A stretch of DNA of 64,000 nucleotides. It comes from FEN-1139 sp964396375 (GTDB taxonomy: Bacteria > Myxococcota_A > Polyangia > Polyangiales > Polyangiaceae). Each line of letters starts with the position of its first letter. The stretch's first letter is position 1. Below the pieces are notes generated by a model, which was not told where the DNA came from, did no database searches, and saw nothing but the letters and a program-made list of their open reading frames with translations. A program made the position numbers and the translations under genes. The DNA lies in NCBI GenBank assembly GCA_964396375.1, contig CAYNEY010000008.1, positions 62,001 to 126,000 of the forward strand, given 5' to 3'. Below are positions 62,831 to 64,000 of this stretch, piece by piece.

Positions 62831-64000
62831 ATGGAACGAGGTAGTCTGTTGCGCTGGGTCTTCATCGGACTCGGAATATTCCTGCTCATCACCTTCTTAC
62901 CCAAGTGGTTCGGCAGCGACGAGATCGCCATACAACCGCTCCGACCAGAAAGCGCCGAGGTCCTGGAAGGGCCGAAGGAGCGGCTCTGTGAGCTCTGGAC
63001 ACCGGAGTTTCACGCCGTGCTCGGCACCCGGGGCGGGCGCGTCCAACACTTCTACCTGCTGGGCGCCAAGTACCGCCACCGCGGGGTGCCCATCGATCTG
63101 TCAACCACACCCGATCTCGATCTCCGCGGGTTGCTGCGCACCAACCTCCGCAACGAGGCGTTGGCTGGAGCCAAAGACCCAATCTGGCAGCTCGATTTCG
63201 ACTCCCTCGATTTCTCCTTGGTCGAAAACACCGGGAAGAGCTGCGTCTTTGAGTACCGCGACCAGAAGGTGCTGCTCCAGAAGATCGTCTCAGCCTCCGG
63301 ACGACCCTTCGAACTCAGCGTCGAGACCAAGCTCACCAACCAGAGTGCCGAGAAGAAGCGTCACGCGTTCGTGGTCGAAACCTCCGCCTGGCGCAAGCGC
63401 AGCGAGGTCGAGGGTGGGATGTTCCGAGTCAGTCCGTTTCTGTCCCACGTAGAGTGCGTTCCGGAGCAGGGCACGGCCACCCGCCTGCGCCCCGAGGATT
63501 TCGAACCCGAGGATTTCAAAGAGCCCGCCTTCGCGCGCTCTACGCTCAATCCAGGAGACTGGTACCAGGTGCCGGGCCATCCGGCGGTGGCGGCGGTGTC
63601 GAACGCCTATTTCTCCCAGGCGCTGGTGCCCGGCCAGGCGCCAGCCAAAACCCGCCCGCTCTGCCAGCTTCAGATCGAAGAGCGCTGGGATTCGACCCGA
63701 TACAAGAGCGGTCGAGATGACCCGAACGCAGGCTCCATCTACCGTTCTCGCCTGGTTTTTCCACCACACGAGCTCGAGCCCGGTGCCGAGGCCAGCTATA
63801 CGCTGTTCAGCTATCTGGGTCCGAAGGAACGCACGGTGCTCGAGGCCGCCGGAGGTGGAAAAACCCGCCTCATCGAGCTCATCGATCTGGGTTTTTTCGC
63901 CTCGATCGCCAAGGTGCTGGTTGGGTTTTTGTTGGCCGTGCACGGTCTCATTCCCAACTGGGGCATCGCCATCATCATCCTTACCATCACCGCGCGCCTC
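62831..64000 (+). CDS. yidC: membrane protein insertase YidC (cut by window end)
   Basis: The first 390 residues are present and the frame is still open at the window end. There is an N-terminal membrane anchor (WVFIGLGIFLLITFL) and a large periplasmic domain (~30-350). The start of the first core membrane helix follows at the end (FASIAKVLVGFLLAVHGLIPNWGIAIIILTI). YidC inserts proteins into the inner membrane with or without Sec. The C-terminal core is missing because the window stops. Confidence 0.95.
   Translation, partial: MERGSLLRWVFIGLGIFLLITFLPKWFGSDEIAIQPLRPESAEVLEGPKERLCELWTPEFHAVLGTRGGRVQHFYLLGAKYRHRGVPIDLSTTPDLDLRGLLRTNLRNEALAGAKDPIWQLDFDSLDFSLVENTGKSCVFEYRDQKVLLQKIVSASGRPFELSVETKLTNQSAEKKRHAFVVETSAWRKRSEVEGGMFRVSPFLSHVECVPEQGTATRLRPEDFEPEDFKEPAFARSTLNPGDWYQVPGHPAVAAVSNAYFSQALVPGQAPAKTRPLCQLQIEERWDSTRYKSGRDDPNAGSIYRSRLVFPPHELEPGAEASYTLFSYLGPKERTVLEAAGGGKTRLIELIDLGFFASIAKVLVGFLLAVHGLIPNWGIAIIILTITARL

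Noticed and set aside
1..64000. Search for tRNA, rRNA, CRISPR arrays, insertion sequences and phage genes
   Set aside because: Nothing was seen by eye: no regularly spaced repeats, no transposase-like proteins, and no tRNA-like cloverleaf motifs. A tool-based scan was not possible.

Overview
The window is a GC-rich, gene-dense bacterial chromosome segment with no gap over about 300 bases between genes. It most resembles a myxobacterium (Myxococcota, probably a Polyangia-type lineage). The signs are many secreted lipoproteins with Gly-rich linkers, a MopE-like metal-binding tail, a choice-of-anchor-A domain, an OmpA protein with thrombospondin-3 repeats, a Ser/Thr kinase with a DUF4388-like tail, a fibro-slime protein and a GH45-like protein. 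I see no phage, insertion sequence, CRISPR array, tRNA or rRNA. The placement is inference; no 16S gene is present.

Layout. 0-4 kb: an ABC-F ATPase, a LysM/DUF882 secreted protein, and a FolB-cupin fusion convergent with it. 4-11.5 kb (minus strand): an 1886-residue CBM2/choice-of-anchor-A/thermolysin-like metalloprotease, followed within a few bases by two lipoproteins and folB. 11.8-20.6 kb: a membrane protein fused to a spermidine-synthase-like domain, a coiled-coil protein, pyruvate kinase, release factor 3, a lipoprotein and a membrane protein. 20.7-25.2 kb: a compact operon for a group 3b-type bidirectional NAD(P)-linked [NiFe] hydrogenase (beta, gamma, delta, alpha subunits and a maturation protease). 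25.2-31.8 kb: an orphan DNA methyltransferase and two divergent membrane glycosyltransferase-like proteins, one with a discoidin-like domain. 31.8-38.2 kb: a metzincin-like lipoprotein, an SMR-type protein, glycogen synthase, glycyl-tRNA synthetase alpha (no beta subunit beside it), a lipoprotein and a small membrane protein. 38.2-47.3 kb: a seven-gene MoxR/DUF58/Bat operon, most genes overlapping by 4 bases. 47.3-57.3 kb: a VanW-like protein, an unknown protein, an RNase HII-like protein, a MATE exporter, a Ser/Thr kinase, an MCE (MlaD) protein and a CAP-domain lipoprotein. 57.3-61.5 kb: OmpA/TSP3 protein, fibro-slime lipoprotein, GH45-like lipoprotein. 61.6-64 kb: rpmG, and divergently rpmH-rnpA-yidD-yidC, with yidC cut by the window end.

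How the genes fit together. The Bat operon looks like a single envelope-associated module in which an AAA+ ATPase works with VWA-domain proteins. The hydrogenase operon can exchange electrons between H2 and NAD(P)H, but its general hyp maturation genes are elsewhere. Three secreted proteins (CBM2 protease, fibro-slime protein, GH45-like protein) point to contact with cellulose or other polysaccharide.

The most striking observation is the GH45-like protein at 60234-61490. The segment that is N-terminal in known GH45 endoglucanases, with the Asp-Cys-Cys motif, sits at the C-terminus. Both presumed catalytic aspartates are kept. This looks like a natural circular permutation. Other items worth following are an RNase HII-like protein lacking one catalytic acid, a FolB-cupin fusion, an MCE protein with a beta-rich tail, and a spermidine-synthase-like domain without the usual catalytic Asp motif.
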